From NCBI GenBank assembly GCA_014302835.1, contig CP060294.1:4675067-4739066 (forward strand): a stretch of 64,000 nucleotides of DNA, read 5' to 3'. The notes beneath the pieces are model-generated. The model had not been told where the DNA came from. It saw only the letters and a list, made by a program, of their open reading frames with translations, and made no database searches. How positions within the stretch are numbered: the stretch's first letter is position 1; each line of letters starts with the position of its first letter. A program made the translations under genes and the position numbers. The DNA is from Pedobacter sp. PAMC26386 (GTDB taxonomy: Bacteria; Bacteroidota; Bacteroidia; Sphingobacteriales; Sphingobacteriaceae). Below, piece by piece: positions 61,046 through 64,000 of the stretch.

Positions 61046-62007
61046 ACCAATTCACTTCAGTAAATGATGTTGAAGACATCGGCCAATTGGTAAAGGATGC
61101 TCTCGCATTAAAAAACAACCCCTATGCAGATCAGCAGCTAGGGAAAAATAAAACTCTTGGACTGGTTTTTCTGAACCCAAGCCTGCGTACCCGTTTAAGT
61201 ACGCAGAAAGCTGCCATCAACTTAGGAATGAGCGTGATGGTGATGAATATGGATAAAGAAGGCTGGGCACTGGAAACTGAAGATGGAGTGGTGATGAATG
61301 GCAGCACCGCGGAACATATACGTGAAGCAGCGGCTGTAATGGGGCAGTATTGTGATATTCTTGGACTTCGTTCTTTTCCAAAACTTGTGAATAGAGAAGA
61401 AGATTATAACGAAGATTTCTTCAATAAATTTATCAAATATTGCGGTGTACCTGTCGTAAGTCTGGAAAGTGCAACCCGTCACCCCTTACAAAGTCTGGCT
61501 GATTTGGTAACGATCAAAGAAACCTGGAAAGGGCTTGCGAAACCTAAAGTCGTTTTAGCCTGGGCACCGCATATTAAGGCTTTGCCACAAGCGGTCCCTA
61601 ATTCTTTTGCAGAATGGATGTGCAAAGCACAGCAGGAAGATTTGCTTGATTTTACAATTGTACAGCCTGAAGGGTATGAACTTTCTGAAGATTTTACACC
61701 AGGTGCCCACATTATCCATAACCTGGAGGAAGCATTATCAGGTGCAGATTATATTTATGTAAAAAACTGGTCGAGTTATAAAGAATACGGTAAAATATTG
61801 CCTTATCCGGAAGGATGGATGCTAACTAATGAACTTTTAGAAGGGACAAATAATGCGAAAGTGATGCATTGTTTACCAGTTAGAAGAGACTTAGAGCTTT
61901 CATCTGAGGTGTTGGACGGGCCAAATTCTTTAGTGATCCATGAGGCGGGAAATAGGTTATGGGCGGCACAGGCAGTTTTGAAAGGTCTGTTACAAAAGCT
62001 ATCTTAG
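61042..62007 (+). CDS. argF': N-acyl-ornithine carbamoyltransferase (ArgF')
   Basis: 321-residue transcarbamylase that makes an N-acylated citrulline from N-acylornithine and carbamoyl phosphate. The phosphate site is NPSLRTRLSTQKAAINLGM, characteristic of the N-acetyl/N-succinyl branch. ATRHPLQSLADLVTI, APHIKALPQAVPNSFAEWM and MHCLPVRRDLELSSEV are present. The residue that decides acetyl (Glu) versus succinyl (Pro) in characterised enzymes is Ala90 here (in NGSTAEH), so the acyl group is uncertain. It overlaps argD by 4 bp. Confidence 0.93.
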   Translation: MNQFTSVNDVEDIGQLVKDALALKNNPYADQQLGKNKTLGLVFLNPSLRTRLSTQKAAINLGMSVMVMNMDKEGWALETEDGVVMNGSTAEHIREAAAVMGQYCDILGLRSFPKLVNREEDYNEDFFNKFIKYCGVPVVSLESATRHPLQSLADLVTIKETWKGLAKPKVVLAWAPHIKALPQAVPNSFAEWMCKAQQEDLLDFTIVQPEGYELSEDFTPGAHIIHNLEEALSGADYIYVKNWSSYKEYGKILPYPEGWMLTNELLEGTNNAKVMHCLPVRRDLELSSEVLDGPNSLVIHEAGNRLWAAQAVLKGLLQKLS

Positions 62008-62076
62008 GAGGGCTTGACAGATCGCTCAAAATAACGCTCCAGAAGGCTCTAAACCGTTATAAACCGATATGATCTT

Positions 62077-63036
62077 ATGAAAAGAATCACCCTTTTGTTT
62101 TGTGTGCTACTCTTTACCACACTCTCCTTTGCACAACAGAAAACTATAGACAGCTTTACTGATGGTAAATTTATTACCGTCAATGGAGCCAAATTATGGG
62201 TAGTAACGGTTGGGCAGGGCGATCCAATTATCTTTATTGCTGGTGGGCCCGGTGGTGCGCATCCGGGATTGAGAAGTTTTGATCCTTTAGCAGATGCCAA
62301 TCATCAGTTAATTTATTTTGATGGATTCGGAAGAGGGAAATCAGATACGGCAAAAGTAGTCTCAGATTATAGTTTGCAAAGAGATATTGAAGATATAGAA
62401 GGTTTAAGGAAAGCATTGAAGCTAAATAAAGTATCTCTTTTAGGACATTCTTACGGAGGTTTAGTCGCGCAAGGATATGCTATTAAATATCCAAACAATG
62501 TGAGCCACCTGATTCTGGCCAATACTTTTCACAGTTATGTGATGTGGCAGGAAAATGATGATAATTCTAACCATGAGATTAAAACGAACTATCCGGAAGT
62601 CTGGGCCGATCTGATGAAAATCAGGGAGCAGGGTGCCGTTTCAAGTGATGCTGCACATCAGGACATTTACGGAAGAGTTCCTTATGGCTTTTTATACGCT
62701 TATAACCCTGACAAATTTGTTAGCAGAGGCAGAAAACCTTATCCAAATAGTATGAATATTAAACTGTACTATCAAATGGTAGGCAGAGATGGTGATTTTT
62801 ATGTGGGCAGTGATATCGGAACTTTTGATTTCAGGAAACAACTGAAGGATTTAAAAATGCCAATATTGATTGTTGGTGGTCGTTTCGATAGAGTGGCTAT
62901 ACCCTGGATGATGGTTAAATACAAAGAATACTGTCCGCAGGCACAATTTGTTATGTTTGAGAAATCAGGACACAATCCTCAGGTAGAAGAACCGGAAAAA
63001 GAATTTCCAATCATTAACGAGTTCCTTAAGAAATAA
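62077..63036 (+). CDS. Exported alpha/beta hydrolase (prolyl-aminopeptidase-like)
   Basis: 319 residues with a clear signal peptide (MKRITLLFCVLLFTTLSFAQ). The fold is visible: IFIAGGPGGAHPG oxyanion loop, nucleophile in LLGHSYGGLVAQGYA, acid in GGRFDRVAIP and His in FEKSGHNPQVEEP. It resembles S33 peptidases. It lies between argF' and argB, 69 bp after the former and 3 bp before argB, an unexpected secreted enzyme in an arginine operon. Confidence 0.87.
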   Translation: MKRITLLFCVLLFTTLSFAQQKTIDSFTDGKFITVNGAKLWVVTVGQGDPIIFIAGGPGGAHPGLRSFDPLADANHQLIYFDGFGRGKSDTAKVVSDYSLQRDIEDIEGLRKALKLNKVSLLGHSYGGLVAQGYAIKYPNNVSHLILANTFHSYVMWQENDDNSNHEIKTNYPEVWADLMKIREQGAVSSDAAHQDIYGRVPYGFLYAYNPDKFVSRGRKPYPNSMNIKLYYQMVGRDGDFYVGSDIGTFDFRKQLKDLKMPILIVGGRFDRVAIPWMMVKYKEYCPQAQFVMFEKSGHNPQVEEPEKEFPIINEFLKK

Positions 63037-63039
63037 AGA

Positions 63040-63828
63040 ATGAAGCAGCTAACGGTCATAAAGATAGGTGGAAATGTAATTGATAATGCGGAGAAACTAA
63101 ACCAGTTTCTGGTTGATTTTACAGCTTTGCCAGGAGATAAGATTTTGATTCACGGGGGGGGTAAAATTGCGACAGAATTAGGTACGTCTCTGGGTATTGA
63201 GCCTAAACTGGTAGACGGTAGAAGGATTACAGATATTGAAACCCTCCGTATAGTGACTATGGTTTATGCGGGGCTGATTAATAAAAATATGGTTGCGCAG
63301 TTACAGGCCAGAGGATGTAATGCGATTGGATTGAGTGGTGCTGATGGAAATGTAATTAAGGCGGTAAAACGTCCGGTCAAAGAGATCGATTATGGTTTTG
63401 TAGGTGATTTGGATGAAAAATCCGTATCAGTTAATACATTAGGCAGCTTGCTGAAAAGTGGTCTTATCCCCGTTTTATGTGCAATTACACATGATGGAGA
63501 CAGCCAGTTATTGAATACAAATGCAGATACGATCGCTTCGGCCGTTGCTGTGGCGATGTCTGCTGTTTATGAGACCCGTCTGGTTTACTGTTTTGAGAAG
63601 AAAGGTGTTTTGCGTGATGTGGAAGATGAACAGTCGCTGGTTACAGAAATCAAAAGAGAGGATTTTGAAAGCTTACAAACCGAAGGCGTGGTTTCAGGAG
63701 GGATGATCCCTAAACTACACAATGCATTTGAAGCCATCGGACAAGGAGTGAAAGCAGTCTATATAGGCAAGGCAGATGAATTACCACAACTGGATACACA
63801 GGGTTTCGGAACCCGGTTAATAGATTAA
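63040..63828 (+). CDS. argB: N-acylglutamate kinase
   Basis: 262-residue amino-acid kinase that phosphorylates N-acetyl- or N-succinyl-glutamate. Visible: VIKIGGNVID, LIHGGGKIATELGTSLGIEPKLVDGRRIT, GLSGADGNVI, LLNTNADTIASAVAVAMSA and VSGGMIPKLHNAFEAIGQGV. The N-terminal arginine-sensing helix found in some feedback-inhibited homologues is absent. The gene is 3 bp after the hydrolase gene and one base before proC. Confidence 0.93.
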   Translation: MKQLTVIKIGGNVIDNAEKLNQFLVDFTALPGDKILIHGGGKIATELGTSLGIEPKLVDGRRITDIETLRIVTMVYAGLINKNMVAQLQARGCNAIGLSGADGNVIKAVKRPVKEIDYGFVGDLDEKSVSVNTLGSLLKSGLIPVLCAITHDGDSQLLNTNADTIASAVAVAMSAVYETRLVYCFEKKGVLRDVEDEQSLVTEIKREDFESLQTEGVVSGGMIPKLHNAFEAIGQGVKAVYIGKADELPQLDTQGFGTRLID

Positions 63829-63829
63829 T

Positions 63830-64000
63830 ATGGGAAAGTTTACAAGAAAGATAGCCATACTGGGCAGCGGAAATATTGGTATTTCACTGGCAAAAGGGTT
63901 AGTTAAAGCGAATTATGTTCGGGCTGGCCAGATTACATTAACCAGGAGAACTTTAAGTCATCTGACGAGCTATGCCGCTCTTGGCTACCAGATCAGTGCA
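63830..64000 (+). CDS. proC: Pyrroline-5-carboxylate reductase, N-terminal fragment
   Basis: The first 57 codons are visible; the gene continues beyond the window. The dinucleotide-binding motif is IAILGSGNIGISLAKGLVKANYVRAGQITLTRR, as in ProC, which makes proline from pyrroline-5-carboxylate. It follows argB by one base, so it is in the operon and links arginine and proline synthesis. Confidence 0.88.
   Translation, partial: MGKFTRKIAILGSGNIGISLAKGLVKANYVRAGQITLTRRTLSHLTSYAALGYQISA

Noticed and set aside
1..64000. tRNA, rRNA, insertion sequences, CRISPR arrays, integration sites
   Set aside because: I looked for conserved T-loop sequences, transposase motifs and spaced direct repeats and saw none; a dedicated scan (tRNAscan, ISfinder, CRISPR finder) would be decisive.

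Overview
The window reads as an ordinary chromosomal segment of a Bacteroidota bacterium, most likely a Sphingobacteriaceae member such as Pedobacter. This is inferred from protein families typical of the phylum (DUF2911, Bacteroidota-type PEP carboxylase, bestrophin-family channel, NdpA-like nucleoid protein, acyl-ornithine carbamoyltransferase of the Bacteroides type), from repeated TAnnTTTG promoter elements instead of TATAAT, from few clear Shine-Dalgarno sites, and from A+T-rich intergenic DNA. I see no rRNA, tRNA, insertion sequence, prophage or CRISPR array.

Layout. 1-7.8 kb: the end of an RND efflux pump, then ppc, then an EmrB/EmrA/TolC efflux operon led by a TetR regulator; a perfect 16-bp palindrome lies between the -33 and -7 elements of that operon's promoter. 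7.9-11.9 kb: a small membrane protein, a DUF2911 protein, a guanidinium-type SMR exporter, and a minus-strand operon (histidine kinase, DinB, hotdog thioesterase, Crp/Fnr-like regulator). 12-14.4 kb: gltX and a YpfJ-like metallopeptidase. 14.5-21.4 kb: a co-directional signalling block (REC-kinase, 1197-residue CHASE3/GAF hybrid kinase with three REC domains, two single-domain response regulators, CheR and a REC-less CheB) with no chemoreceptor or CheA. 21.5-27.1 kb: an M49-like lipoprotein peptidase, an AmpD-like amidase, glnS, a stand-alone B12-binding subunit and an enoyl-CoA hydratase. 27.3-30.1 kb: an NtrC-type regulator and a YtxH/holin-like/hypothetical operon. 30.3-35 kb: a thioredoxin-like lipoprotein, two divergent beta-lactamase-fold hydrolases, aspS. 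35-37.4 kb: a sigma factor, putative anti-sigma and beta-helix protein with overlapping genes. 37.4-44.1 kb: TerC, NdpA, bestrophin, an RlmI-like methyltransferase, CsaA, TadA, superoxide dismutase and convergent OxyR. 44.2-47.9 kb: fcl, and an operon trmB/alkyltransferase-like protein/AhpD-like/tag/CPBP protease. 48-56.5 kb: polA, an MBL-fold hydrolase, YbaB, an old-yellow-enzyme, an M28 peptidase, a DAO-type oxidoreductase and a lipoprotein.

56.9-64 kb is an arginine biosynthesis operon: GNAT acyltransferase, argG, argC, argD, argF', an exported alpha/beta hydrolase, argB and the start of proC. Upstream is the only gene-free stretch over 300 bases. It holds an unannotated 44-codon reading frame with four arginine codons whose stop lies inside a perfect 8-bp inverted repeat; this is the most interesting regulatory candidate here.

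Other points worth a second look are two long hairpins of similar architecture (82 and 85 bp) at 30.1 and 50.9 kb, an O6-alkylguanine transferase homologue with alanine at the catalytic cysteine position, and an acyl-ornithine carbamoyltransferase with alanine at the residue that sets acetyl versus succinyl specificity.
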